DNA of 64,000 bases from NCBI RefSeq assembly GCF_000479045.1, contig NZ_KI518071.1, forward strand, positions 19,258-83,257, written 5' to 3'. Positions 18,273-27,616 of this stretch are shown here, one piece after another. The notes beneath the pieces were generated by a model that saw only the letters and a program-made list of their open reading frames with translations, was not told where the DNA came from and made no database searches. Both the position numbers and the translations under genes were made by a program. Every line of letters starts with the position of its first letter. Within the stretch, counting starts at the first letter, position 1. This DNA comes from Cetobacterium somerae ATCC BAA-474 (GTDB lineage: Bacteria; Fusobacteriota; Fusobacteriia; Fusobacteriales; Fusobacteriaceae).

Positions 18273-18301
18273 AAGCCGAGATTAATTCTCGGCTTTTTTT
18301 A
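18273..18301 (+). terminator. Terminator of the HU gene
   Basis: An 8-bp stem AGCCGAGA/TCTCGGCT (18274-18281 with 18287-18294), 5-base loop, is followed by a T run. Confidence 0.92.
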
Positions 18302-18320
18302 TATGTTTTAGAAATTGCTA

Positions 18321-18349
18321 TTGACTTATTAAGAAATATTAGCTATATA
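18321..18349 (+). promoter_or_regulatory. Promoter for the EF-G paralogue
   Basis: TTGACT at 18321-18326 and TATATA at 18344-18349 have 17-base spacing. They lie 41 bases before the start codon. Confidence 0.65.
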
Positions 18350-18390
18350 AGTACTAACGTAAAAAATCTCTTAAAATAGGAGGAACAATT

Positions 18391-20454
18391 ATGATTAGTT
18401 ATGAAATGAGTGAGATAAGAAATATAACTCTTTTGGGGCATCGTGGAAGTGGAAAAAGTAGCTTAGTAGAGGCCATGCTATACATATCTAATACAACCCC
18501 TAAAATGGGGAGTGTTGACTCTCAAACAAGTATATCAGATTTTGATAAAGAGGAAATGAAACAGGGATTTTCAATTAATACGTCAGTTATACCTCTTGAA
18601 TATTTAGGACATAAATACAATATACTAGATACACCAGGATATTCAGATTTTTCAGGAGAGGTTTCATCAGCTTTGGCAGTTTCAGGAGGAGCAGTTTTAG
18701 TTATCAATGGTGCAGCAGGAGTGGAAGTAGGAACAGAGAGAGCCTGGAGATTGCTTGAAGAAGCTGGTATTCCAAGAGTTATTTTTATTAATAAGATGAA
18801 TAAAGGAGTCCATAATTATGAGAAACTTCTTTATGATATGAAAGAAAAATTTGGTAAAAAAGTAGCACCATTTTGTATACCAATAGGATTTGAAGAGGAG
18901 TTTAAAGGTTTTGTAAATGTTGTGGATTTAAAAGGGAGAATTTTTAATGGTGAGTCATGTGAAGATGCTCCAATTCCAGAAGATATAGATGTGGCAGAAG
19001 TAAGAAATCTTTTATTAGAGGCAATTGCTGAGACTGATGAAAACCTTTTAAATAAGTATTTTTCAGGAGAGGATTTTACTGAGGAAGAAATTAAGCAGGG
19101 GTTACATAATGGTGTTGTTAGTGGAGAAATTGTTCCTGTTATCATTGGATCAGCAAGTAATGGAATAGGTGTTCGAACTCTTTTTGAAATGCTATATAAC
19201 TATTTACCAACACCTTTAGAGGTAAATGGAGGTATTAAAATAGGTTATACGACAAATAAAAGTGAGATGCTAACAAGAAAAGTTGCAGTTGATGAGCCGT
19301 TCTCTGCAGTTATATTTAAAACGATAGTAGATCCATATATGGGAAAAATATCGTTATTTAAGGTTAATTCAGGAGTTATTAAAAAAGATGATGAAGTATT
19401 AATTTCAAATAAAGGAGTAAAAGTTAAAGTAGGAAATATTTCATTCTTTAGAGGTGGAAAACAATTACCAGCAGAAGAGGTAAGAGCAGGAGATATAGGT
19501 GCTATGACAAAGATTCAAGAGGCTCAGACGGGAGATACCCTATGTGATAAAGATAATGTCATTTTATATCAAGTAATAGAGTTTCCAAAGCCATGTTTAT
19601 ATATGTCCATTGTTCCAAAAGAAAAAAGTGATGATGATAAGTTAAGTGGAGCTCTTCAAAGGTTAATGGATGAGGATCCCTCTTTTTCAATAGGAAGAAA
19701 TTATGAAACAAAAGAGCTAATAATTGGTGGACAAGGAGAAAAACATCTGAATATACTTCTTAATAAACTTGAAAATAAATTTGGTGTGAATGCTTTATTG
19801 AAAGAACCAGAAGTTTCCTATAGAGAAACAATTAAAAATAGTGTTGAAGCCCAAGGTAGACATAAAAAACAATCAGGAGGAGCAGGACAATTTGGAGAAG
19901 TATTTATAAAGTTCGAACCTAATAGTGACGAGTTTGGATTTTATGATAATATTCATGGTGGAGTAGTTCCTAAAACTTACATTCCAGCAGTAGAAAAGGG
20001 ATTGTTAGAAGCAAAAAATAAAGGTAAATTAGCAGGTTATCCAGTAATAAACATAAAGGCAACACTGTATGATGGGTCTTATCATCCTGTAGATTCAAAT
20101 GAAATATCATTTAAACAAGCAGCCATATTAGCCTTTAGAAAAGGAATGGAGACAGCTAAGTGTGTCATATTAGAGCCAATTGTAAAAATGGAAATAGTAG
20201 CTCCTGATGAATATATAGGAGATATTATGGGAGATATGAATAAAAGAAGAGGAAGAATTTTAGGAATGGAACCAAAAGCTTACTCTGAGCAGCTTTTAAT
20301 TGTAGAAGTTCCCGAAAGCGAGATATTAAAATATGCAATAGATTTAAAATCATTAACTCAGGGTAGAGGAAGATTTGAATATAGCTTTTTAAAATATGAG
20401 GAGCTTCAAGAAAATTTAGCACAAAAAATAATAGAAATAAGAAAAAATAAGTAA
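18391..20454 (+). CDS. Elongation factor G-like GTPase (EF-G paralogue)
   Basis: The 687-residue translational GTPase has the full EF-G domain order. G1 is GHRGSGKSS, DTPGYSDF is G3, and INKMN takes the place of the canonical NKMD G4. Domain II is near residue 300, and domains III-V include the RQSGGAGQFGEV-like stretch and C-terminal MGDMNKRRGRILGME. The altered P-loop and G4 and the short, diverged start place it in the EF-G-like paralogue group rather than the main fusA product. Those paralogues have varied or unknown roles in ribosome handling. No rpsL/rpsG/tuf neighbours are present. AGGAGGA precedes ATG at 18391. Confidence 0.92.
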   Translation: MISYEMSEIRNITLLGHRGSGKSSLVEAMLYISNTTPKMGSVDSQTSISDFDKEEMKQGFSINTSVIPLEYLGHKYNILDTPGYSDFSGEVSSALAVSGGAVLVINGAAGVEVGTERAWRLLEEAGIPRVIFINKMNKGVHNYEKLLYDMKEKFGKKVAPFCIPIGFEEEFKGFVNVVDLKGRIFNGESCEDAPIPEDIDVAEVRNLLLEAIAETDENLLNKYFSGEDFTEEEIKQGLHNGVVSGEIVPVIIGSASNGIGVRTLFEMLYNYLPTPLEVNGGIKIGYTTNKSEMLTRKVAVDEPFSAVIFKTIVDPYMGKISLFKVNSGVIKKDDEVLISNKGVKVKVGNISFFRGGKQLPAEEVRAGDIGAMTKIQEAQTGDTLCDKDNVILYQVIEFPKPCLYMSIVPKEKSDDDKLSGALQRLMDEDPSFSIGRNYETKELIIGGQGEKHLNILLNKLENKFGVNALLKEPEVSYRETIKNSVEAQGRHKKQSGGAGQFGEVFIKFEPNSDEFGFYDNIHGGVVPKTYIPAVEKGLLEAKNKGKLAGYPVINIKATLYDGSYHPVDSNEISFKQAAILAFRKGMETAKCVILEPIVKMEIVAPDEYIGDIMGDMNKRRGRILGMEPKAYSEQLLIVEVPESEILKYAIDLKSLTQGRGRFEYSFLKYEELQENLAQKIIEIRKNK

Positions 20455-20460
20455 TAAAAG

Positions 20461-20485
20461 AGGCTCTGATTAACAGAGCCTTTTC
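20461..20485. terminator. Terminator between the EF-G paralogue and corA
   Basis: An 8-bp stem AGGCTCTG/CAGAGCCT (20461-20468 with 20474-20481) and a short T run lie between two convergent genes. Confidence 0.85.
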
Positions 20486-20487
20486 AA

Positions 20488-21453
20488 TTAAAATAGTTCT
20501 TTTTTAAATAAAATCCATGTTATTATAATTCCACAAGCAAATGCTACAAGTAGAACCCAAAGAAAACCATAGGTATCTGAAGCAAAAGGAACTCCACCTA
20601 CGTTCATTCCCCAAAGTCCAGAAACAACGGTAGGAATAGCAAACACAATTGTAATAGAAGTAAGTTTTTTCATTACTATATTAAGGTTATTTGACATAAC
20701 AGTAGAAAAAGCATCTCGAGTACTACCTAGAATACTTGAATAAATATTGGCCATTTCAATTGCTTGTTTAGTTTCTATTATAACGTCTTCAAGAAGTTCT
20801 AAATCATCTGGATATCTTTTTACAATTTCAGTTCTCATCATTCTCTCAAGAACGGCTTCATTTGATTTTAAAGATGTAGTAAAATAAACCAAACTTTTTT
20901 CCAATTCAAGAAGAAGCATAAGTTCTTGGTTTCTAAGATTATTTTTTAGTTGCCTTTCGATGTTATCACTTATTCTTCCAATTTGTTTTAGGTAAAGTAA
21001 GAAATATGTAGAGTTTCTAAAAAGCATTTGTAAAATAAATCTTGTTTTTTTAAATGTAAAAAAACTTTTAATTCTTCCTTGAACAAACTCTTCAATAAGA
21101 GAGAGTTTGACAGTGGATACGGTTAAAATATGATCTTTCAATAAAATTATTCCAAGTGGAACAGTAGTGAAAGAACAACGATTATTCTCATCATGGATAG
21201 GAACATCAATAATAACTAAGATTATATCATCATCAATTTCCAAACGAGCTTTTTCCTCTTCATCAAGAGCTGCTCGAATATGTTCTTCAGGAATATCAAA
21301 GCTATTAGTAACAACTCTAATCTCTTCCTCTGTAGGATTTGAAAGATGAATCCATGTATTTTTTTCAGTTAATTTTTCAACTTCAAGTGTTTCAGAAATT
21401 GAGAAAAGTTTTTTTTCTAAAATATCATTATGACTTTTGTAAATTTTTATCAT
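20488..21453 (-). CDS. corA: CorA-family divalent cation transporter
   Basis: The 321-residue protein has a long acidic and helical cytoplasmic part and two C-terminal membrane helices. The signature GMN is in GLWGMNVGGVPF, just after the first helix, as in all CorA Mg2+/Co2+ channels. It would assemble as a pentamer in the inner membrane. The tail is basic (LFKKELF). It follows dnaN by 23 bases in the same direction and is probably cotranscribed. Confidence 0.93.
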   Translation of the reverse strand: MIKIYKSHNDILEKKLFSISETLEVEKLTEKNTWIHLSNPTEEEIRVVTNSFDIPEEHIRAALDEEEKARLEIDDDIILVIIDVPIHDENNRCSFTTVPLGIILLKDHILTVSTVKLSLIEEFVQGRIKSFFTFKKTRFILQMLFRNSTYFLLYLKQIGRISDNIERQLKNNLRNQELMLLLELEKSLVYFTTSLKSNEAVLERMMRTEIVKRYPDDLELLEDVIIETKQAIEMANIYSSILGSTRDAFSTVMSNNLNIVMKKLTSITIVFAIPTVVSGLWGMNVGGVPFASDTYGFLWVLLVAFACGIIITWILFKKELF

Positions 21454-21476
21454 AAAAAACCGCCTAAAATTGAGTG

Positions 21477-22571
21477 TTAGTCTCTTAGTGCAAGAGGCAT
21501 TAAAATATATTTATAAGAACTGTTATCTCCTTCAGTAATTTCAAACATAGCTGAAGAAGTATTTCCTTTAATAAAAACATTATTATTTAAATTTTCAACA
21601 AATTCAAAAAGGAATTTTATATTAAGAGAGCATTTAAAATCATCTCCATTTTTAATCATATCAACTTTTTGATTAATTTTTGCTTTACCAGAAGAGGCAG
21701 AAATAGAAAGTTTTTTTCCTTTGAATTCTAAGATAGCGCCATTTTTTGATTCATTACTAGTTCTTGCCACTGTTAAAACCTTTTTTAAAGCACTTTTGAA
21801 ATCATTGTAATTAAACTCCATCTCTTTACTGAAACTATTTCCACAAAGGATAGCATCAAAATTAGGAAATGGAAGAGTAGTTACTTTTGTAAGGAAGTAA
21901 GTATTTTTCCATAAGAAAATAAGGTTCTCACCATTTGAACCAATAGTTATATCTTCATTTAAATCTTTGATTAATTTACACAAAATATTAACAGATTCAA
22001 GAGGAATTGAAAAATCCTTTTCTAAAAGAGATTTGTTATCCGTTTTTAAATAAGTTAATCTATATGAATCTGTTGATACAAAAGAGATTCTATCTTCTCT
22101 AAAAAGAGTTCTAATACAATTTATTGCTAAATTTTCTGTTGAAGGAGCAACCGAAAATTTTGTTCTTTCAAAACTTTTATAAAGTTCTTGAGGTGAAATT
22201 TTTGCAATTTCATCAACAAGTGGAAGTTTTAAATTTTCAGGAAAATTATCGTTATATAATAAAGTAAACTCAGCTAAATGAATAGAAAGAATATCATTTT
22301 TAGATGATAAATTAATAGTTTCATCATCTAAAAGCTTAATATATTCTAAAGCTAAATTTGGTTTAAAAATAACTACACCATCTTCAATTGTTTCGCAATA
22401 GATAGTTTTTATATAGTTAATGTCAAGGTTAGTACCTGTAAACGTTACTTTACCACTATTTGATTCTATTTTTAAACCAGAAATAATCGGTTTAATTGGA
22501 TTATCTTTTAAAATATTAATAAATTCAGAGAAAATTTCAACTAGTTCATTTCTTCTAATATTAAAATTCAT
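21477..22571 (-). CDS. dnaN: DNA polymerase III beta subunit (sliding clamp)
   Basis: The 364-residue protein has the three-domain clamp pattern and ends with YKYILMPLAL, the conserved cleft motif. Internal landmarks include SSTDSYRLTYLK-type VSTDSYRLTYLK. It tethers polymerase to DNA. It is not next to dnaA or recF here, unlike the common oriC arrangement. The corA gene follows. ATG at 22571 is preceded by AGGAGGA. Confidence 0.93.
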   Translation of the reverse strand: MNFNIRRNELVEIFSEFINILKDNPIKPIISGLKIESNSGKVTFTGTNLDINYIKTIYCETIEDGVVIFKPNLALEYIKLLDDETINLSSKNDILSIHLAEFTLLYNDNFPENLKLPLVDEIAKISPQELYKSFERTKFSVAPSTENLAINCIRTLFREDRISFVSTDSYRLTYLKTDNKSLLEKDFSIPLESVNILCKLIKDLNEDITIGSNGENLIFLWKNTYFLTKVTTLPFPNFDAILCGNSFSKEMEFNYNDFKSALKKVLTVARTSNESKNGAILEFKGKKLSISASSGKAKINQKVDMIKNGDDFKCSLNIKFLFEFVENLNNNVFIKGNTSSAMFEITEGDNSSYKYILMPLALRD

Positions 22572-22640
22572 AGGGGGTCCTCCTAATTGTATTCTTTTCT
22601 AAAATTATACACTATAAATAAGAGTGTTACAAGAAATAAA

Positions 22641-22672
22641 AAAGTCTAACTTAAAAATTTAAGTTAGACTTT
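22641..22672 (-). terminator. Terminator after the PotD-like gene
   Basis: A long inverted repeat (arms 22641-22655 and 22658-22672) follows the stop codon of the minus-strand binding protein, with a U-rich stretch beyond it. Confidence 0.75.
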
Positions 22673-22677
22673 TAATA

Positions 22678-23706
22678 TTAATCAATAAGAATTTCTTGCC
22701 AATATTTACTTTGAAGATCTAGTGTATTTTTAATATCTCTTAAAATTTCAGTATGTCTTAAATCATCTATTGAATATAGAGGTTCAACAGTGATAAGTTC
22801 TCTAGCAGGAACATTTATAGATGGAATTCTTAAATGCTCTGCAATTAGCTTATAGTTTTCAGGTCTTTGTACAAAATCCAAAAACTTATATGCAGCTTCT
22901 TTATTTGGTGCAGTTTTTGGGATAACAAACGAATCAATATAAGCTGTACCACCTTTTTCCGGAATTATAAATTCAGTTGTTTCTAACTGTTCTGGAGTTA
23001 ATTCGTTTAAAACATTATCAGGATAGCAATGTACAACCCAGAAATCACCATTAGCAAAACCTTTACCAAAAGATTCAGAATCAAATTTGGCAATATTTTT
23101 TTTCCATTCTTTTACAAGATTAGCAGCTTGAGATATAGCAGCTTCATCTTCAGTTGTTTGAGGATATCCTAAAGTTCCTAAAGCAGAAGTCATAACCTCT
23201 CTCATATCATCTAGTAAAGTCATTTTTCCTTTATATTCAGCATTGTTATAAATTGTGAAATCTTTTGGAAAATCTTTAACGTATTTAGTGTTTACTGCTA
23301 TAGTTGTAGCACCCATTGCAAAGGGAAAAGCATAATCATTATTAGAATCAAAGTACTGCAGCTTTTCAAATACCATAGGATCTATATTATTTAATGATGG
23401 CAATTTAGACTTATCAAGTTTTTCAAGCATTCCATCATTCATTAAAATTTCAGCATAATCAGTTGAAGGTGTTAAGATATCATATCCAGATCCTCCAGCC
23501 TTAATTTTAGCAAACATCTCTTCATTTGATGAATAAATATCTTCAATTACTTTAATACCCGTTTCTTTTTCAAAATCTTCATAAATTTTAGTGGGAATAT
23601 AATCAGCCCATCCATAAAGATAAAGAACATTCTCATTTTTTTGTTTTTCGTTACCACATGAAAGTAGTAGGAAAACTAAAGATAATAAAGTTATTATTTT
23701 TTTCAC
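22678..23706 (-). CDS. potD: PotD-like spermidine/putrescine-binding lipoprotein
   Basis: The 342-residue extracytoplasmic solute-binding protein has lipobox LLSC (Cys17). It opens with VLYLYGWADYIPTKIYEDFEKETGIKV, the PotD/PotF family start. Trp and acidic residues that line the polyamine pocket are expected in the LYGWADYI and WVVHCYPDN regions. PotA, PotB and PotC genes are not adjacent, so the rest of the transporter must be elsewhere. AGGGAGG lies before ATG at 23706. Confidence 0.88.
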   Translation of the reverse strand: MKKIITLLSLVFLLLSCGNEKQKNENVLYLYGWADYIPTKIYEDFEKETGIKVIEDIYSSNEEMFAKIKAGGSGYDILTPSTDYAEILMNDGMLEKLDKSKLPSLNNIDPMVFEKLQYFDSNNDYAFPFAMGATTIAVNTKYVKDFPKDFTIYNNAEYKGKMTLLDDMREVMTSALGTLGYPQTTEDEAAISQAANLVKEWKKNIAKFDSESFGKGFANGDFWVVHCYPDNVLNELTPEQLETTEFIIPEKGGTAYIDSFVIPKTAPNKEAAYKFLDFVQRPENYKLIAEHLRIPSINVPARELITVEPLYSIDDLRHTEILRDIKNTLDLQSKYWQEILID

Positions 23707-23868
23707 TTAAACCTCCCTAAAATATAAATTATATAACCGCTAAAAATTGTATTATATTTTTTAAAGATAGTCAAGAATAATTACAGCTAAAGATTATTTA
23801 ACTAGAAAATAGGACAAAATTAATGTATAATCTTATGTAAAATATAATTAGTTTTAGGAGATATAATA

Positions 23869-24633
23869 TTGGATATAATAACAAGTAAAGACAATGAACT
23901 TTTCAAGAGTTTAAAAAAGTTAAAAGCAAAAAAATATAGAGAACTGGATAAATTATTTTTGGCAGAAGGAAGAAAATTTTTGGAATTTGAAGAGATTCCT
24001 AAAGTAATAATATTTAAAGAGGGAGTTTCAGAAGAAAGTATAAAATTATCTGAAAAATTTCAATGTAAAAAAATAATTTTAAGCGAAAAATTATTTAAAG
24101 AGTTAAGTTCACAAGAAAATTCTCAAGGAGTTATCATTTGCTATAATTCTAAAGAACAAAAATTGGATTATTTAGATAAAAATATTGTTGTCTTAAATAG
24201 AGTAGCAGATCCCGGAAATTTAGGAACAATTATAAGAGTAGCAGATGCAGCAGGATTTAAGGATATAATCTTAACTAAGGGAAGCGTAGATTGCTACAAT
24301 GAAAAAACTGTAAGAAGCAGTATGGGATCAATTTTAAGTATAAATATCTACTATTTAGAAGAGGAAGATACCATACATCTATTGAAAGAGAAAGGGTATA
24401 AAATAATAGCTACAGCCTTAGAAAAAGATTCTATTCCATATACAAAAATGAGATTAGAAGAAAAAAATGCATTTGTATTTGGAAATGAAGGTGATGGAAT
24501 TTCTCAAAATATATTGTTAAAAAGTGATGAGAAAGTAATAATTCCGATTTACGGAAGTGCAGAATCATTAAATGTAGCTATGGCCACAGGGATTATTTTA
24601 TATGATGTAAGAAATAGATTAGACAATAAATAA
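23869..24633 (+). CDS. TrmH/SpoU-family RNA 2'-O-methyltransferase
   Basis: The 254-residue protein has an N-terminal substrate-binding region (FKSLKKLKAKKYRELDKLFLAEG). The SPOUT catalytic domain carries its three motifs: RVADPGNLGTIIRVADAAGF, VFGNEGDGIS and IPIYGSAESLNVAMATGIILYD. The target (23S rRNA or tRNA ribose) is not decided by sequence. The start is TTG at 23869 with TTAGGAG nine bases upstream; no in-frame ATG is nearer. HAD hydrolase follows. Confidence 0.92.
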   Translation: MDIITSKDNELFKSLKKLKAKKYRELDKLFLAEGRKFLEFEEIPKVIIFKEGVSEESIKLSEKFQCKKIILSEKLFKELSSQENSQGVIICYNSKEQKLDYLDKNIVVLNRVADPGNLGTIIRVADAAGFKDIILTKGSVDCYNEKTVRSSMGSILSINIYYLEEEDTIHLLKEKGYKIIATALEKDSIPYTKMRLEEKNAFVFGNEGDGISQNILLKSDEKVIIPIYGSAESLNVAMATGIILYDVRNRLDNK

Positions 24634-24651
24634 GTATTAGGAGAGATTTTG

Positions 24652-25431
24652 ATGATAAAACTAGTTGTTACAGATATGGATGGAACATTTTTAAATGATA
24701 AAAAAGAGTTTTCAAATGAATTTTGGGAGATTCATTCAGAAATGGAGAAAAAGGGTATTAAATTTGTTGTAGCTAGTGGAAGGCAATATCAAAATTTAAG
24801 AAAAAATTTTGATAAGATAAAAAATAAAATAGTTTTTATTGCTGAAAATGGGAGTTATGTTGTAGAAAAAGAAAAAGAAATATATTCAAGAATATTATCT
24901 AAAGAGATAATAAAAAAATATGTTGAAATAGGAAGAAAGATACCTACAACAAATGTGGTATTATGTGGTAAGAAATCTGCATATATTGAATCGACTGAAA
25001 TAGAATTTGTTACAGAAGTAGAAAAATATTATGAGGAAAGAAAAGTTGTTTCAAATCTTTTAGATTTTATAGATGATGAAATAATAAAAATTACTTATTG
25101 TGACTTAAGTGGAACAGAAAGAAATGTGTATCCCTATATAGAAAATGAAAAAGATTGCCAAATTGTTGTTTCAGGTGAAATTTGGTTAGATATAAGTCAT
25201 TTGGAATCTAATAAAGGGATAGCATTAGAGGCTCTTCAAAAAGAGTTGGGAGTAAATTATGAAGAAACTATGATTTTTGGAGATTATTTAAATGATTTAG
25301 AAATGCTAAAAAAGGGTAAATATAGTTTTGCAATGGAAAATGCACATGAAGAAATAAAGAAAATATCAAATTTTATAGCAAAAAGTAACAATGAAAATGG
25401 AGTTTTAGAAGAGCTGAAAAAAATTATTTAA
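24652..25431 (+). CDS. Cof-type HAD-IIB family phosphatase
   Basis: The 259-residue hydrolase has motif I VTDMDGTF with both nucleophile aspartates, motif II VVASGRQ, and the motif IV GDYLNDLEML. It has a IIB cap domain between them. Such enzymes dephosphorylate sugar phosphates or flavin/pyridoxal phosphates; no specific substrate can be given. ATG at 24652 has GGAGAG upstream at proper spacing, so the in-frame TTG one codon earlier is not needed. Confidence 0.9.
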   Translation: MIKLVVTDMDGTFLNDKKEFSNEFWEIHSEMEKKGIKFVVASGRQYQNLRKNFDKIKNKIVFIAENGSYVVEKEKEIYSRILSKEIIKKYVEIGRKIPTTNVVLCGKKSAYIESTEIEFVTEVEKYYEERKVVSNLLDFIDDEIIKITYCDLSGTERNVYPYIENEKDCQIVVSGEIWLDISHLESNKGIALEALQKELGVNYEETMIFGDYLNDLEMLKKGKYSFAMENAHEEIKKISNFIAKSNNENGVLEELKKII

Positions 25432-25459
25432 TCTTATTTTAAGGAGGGGAATTTTTATA

Positions 25460-26740
25460 ATGAGAAGATGTATGAGAGTAATATTTATGTTAATTCTAAC
25501 GGTAAATATTTTTGCTGAGTATAAATTTCCAATGAAAAATCCATATGTGGCAACAATAGTTGGAAGTTCTAAGATTATGGCAAAAGGAATACCAAATGAA
25601 GTGCCAACTAAGGAATTCAAAATTATGTTAGAAAGAAGTAATAAAGTACCTGCAAATATGTGGTTTGACAAAGGATTTAATTTTTCTTTAAGTAAACAAA
25701 AAGGGAAAGCTCCTTTAATTTTTGTTTTATCAGGAACAGGATCTGCATATAACTCTACAAGAACAAAAAACTTTCAAAAGATATTTTACAATGCAGGATA
25801 TCATGTACTAACTGTAACGTCAGTGTTTAATTCTAATTTTATATTAAACGTATCAAATAGTCAGGTACCTGGAGTTTTGATTCAGGACGGTTTAGATTTA
25901 TATAATATTATGGGAGATATGTTAGAAAAAGTAAAAAAAGAGGAGAAAGTTGAAATAACAGACACTTATTTAATGGGATATAGTATGGGAGCAACGCACT
26001 CAGCTATTTTATCTTATTTAGATTCTCAAGGAAAAGATTTTAATTTTAAAAGAGTTTATATGGTTAATCCATCTGTTAATTTATACTATTCAGCAACTAC
26101 TTTAGATAATATGTTATCAAAAAATATAGAAAATAAAGGGCAAATAGTAGAAATTATTGATGAAGTAATGGAAGTAGTAAAAAAGAACATCTCACCTAGT
26201 GATTTACAAATAACAGAAGAAGGAATATACTCAATTTTTGAAAAACAAGAATTATCTAATAAAGAGATGGAAAGATTAATAGGACTTGCTTTTAATTTAA
26301 CATCAATTGATTTAAACTATATTGTAGATCAAATAAATGGTACTCATGTGTATTCAAATACAACTCCGGGAAAGTTTTCAAAAATGTATCCTTATTTTGA
26401 AAGCATTAATTTTGCAAACTTTAGTGATTATTTAAATAAATTAGCTTATCCATATTATTTAAAAATATTAGGTGGAGATTTAACTTTTAACGATGTTTTA
26501 AAATATGGAGATTTGAGAATAATTAAAAGTTATTTAGAGAAAGAAGATAAAATAGTAGCAGTAACCAATGAAGATGATTTTATTTTATCTGATAAGGATA
26601 GAAGTTTTATAAAAAATGTATTTAAAGAAAGAAGTTTGATATATCCTTATGGGGGACATTGTGGAAACATGTTTTATCAAACTAATGTGGATAAAATGTT
26701 AGAGTTTTTAGAGAAGGGGGTGTTCAACAATGAATTATAA
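25460..26740 (+). CDS. Secreted alpha/beta-hydrolase-like protein paired with MlaA
   Basis: The 426-residue protein has an N-terminal signal peptide (hydrophobic residues 6-18, likely cut after NIFA). The fold shows an oxyanion strand FVLSGTGS near residue 88, nucleophile elbow GYSMG (Ser175), and a late GGHCGNMF that could give the catalytic His. No named family is recognised. It overlaps mlaA by 11 bases, which suggests a linked role in outer-membrane lipid handling; that is inference. AAGGAGGGG precedes the start. Confidence 0.8.
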   Translation: MRRCMRVIFMLILTVNIFAEYKFPMKNPYVATIVGSSKIMAKGIPNEVPTKEFKIMLERSNKVPANMWFDKGFNFSLSKQKGKAPLIFVLSGTGSAYNSTRTKNFQKIFYNAGYHVLTVTSVFNSNFILNVSNSQVPGVLIQDGLDLYNIMGDMLEKVKKEEKVEITDTYLMGYSMGATHSAILSYLDSQGKDFNFKRVYMVNPSVNLYYSATTLDNMLSKNIENKGQIVEIIDEVMEVVKKNISPSDLQITEEGIYSIFEKQELSNKEMERLIGLAFNLTSIDLNYIVDQINGTHVYSNTTPGKFSKMYPYFESINFANFSDYLNKLAYPYYLKILGGDLTFNDVLKYGDLRIIKSYLEKEDKIVAVTNEDDFILSDKDRSFIKNVFKERSLIYPYGGHCGNMFYQTNVDKMLEFLEKGVFNNEL

Positions 26741-27614
26741 AAAGTTAGGCTTAATGATAAGTTGCATATTTTTTATTAGCTGTTCTCCCTTAAAAACCAA
26801 AAATGATATTTCTGAAAAAAATTTTGAAAAAAAAGAAAGCTTAAATCAACATACTCATTTAAAGAGTAATGAATACTTAAAATTAGGAAATGGAAAAGAG
26901 ATTATATATGAACCAGAAGGAATAAGAAGTGAAGTTGTAGAAAAGAAGGAGATAAATGGAACTAAATTTATAGAAGTTTATGATCCGTTAGAACCTTTGA
27001 ACAGAAGAATATACTACTTTAATTATTATTTAGATAAATATGTTTTAATTCCAGCTGTTAATACTTATGAATTTATAGCACCAAAATTTGTTCAAAAAGG
27101 TGTGTCTAATTTCTTTTCAAATTTACAAGAAATTAATACGTTTATAAATTCAATATTACAATTTGAAGGAAGAAAAGCTACAATAACTTTTGTTAGATTT
27201 GGAATAAACTCAACAATTGGTATTTTAGGATTATTTGATGTGGCATCTGCTTTGGAATTACCAAAAACATACGAAGATTTTGGATTAACTTTAGCAAAAT
27301 ATGGAGTTGGAAATGGACCATACTTGGTATTACCTGGTTTTGGACCATCCAATCTTAGAGATACAGCAGGGAAAGCAGCAGGAATAGTAAGTGTTTCAGA
27401 GATAAATCCATATGATCAACCTGTTGGTTTTGATGTTAATAACCCAGGAGTTACTACGATGGGAGCAATTAATGCAAGAAAAGAAAATCAGAATTTTAGA
27501 TACTATGGGACTGGAAGTCCTTTTGAGTATGAGTATGTAAGATATTTCTATACTAAATATAGAGATACATTAATAGATGTAAATGATGTAAAAGTAAAGG
27601 GGAGAGGTGAATAG
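26730..27614 (+). CDS. mlaA: MlaA/VacJ-family lipoprotein
   Basis: The 294-residue lipoprotein has lipobox FISC (Cys18). After an ~80-residue linker comes the MlaA core: VYDPLEPLNRRIYYFNYYLDKY, then GLFDVASALELPKTYEDFGLTLAKYGVG and YLVLPGFGPSNLRDTAG. In diderms MlaA removes phospholipid from the outer leaflet of the outer membrane and passes it to MlaC. Mla ABC genes are not in the window. It is translationally coupled to the preceding hydrolase. Confidence 0.95.
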   Translation: MNYKKLGLMISCIFFISCSPLKTKNDISEKNFEKKESLNQHTHLKSNEYLKLGNGKEIIYEPEGIRSEVVEKKEINGTKFIEVYDPLEPLNRRIYYFNYYLDKYVLIPAVNTYEFIAPKFVQKGVSNFFSNLQEINTFINSILQFEGRKATITFVRFGINSTIGILGLFDVASALELPKTYEDFGLTLAKYGVGNGPYLVLPGFGPSNLRDTAGKAAGIVSVSEINPYDQPVGFDVNNPGVTTMGAINARKENQNFRYYGTGSPFEYEYVRYFYTKYRDTLIDVNDVKVKGRGE

Positions 27615-27616
27615 TT

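Noticed and set aside
21477..22571. Replication origin near dnaN
   Set aside because: No dnaA, recF or gyrB gene and no cluster of DnaA boxes is seen around the clamp gene.
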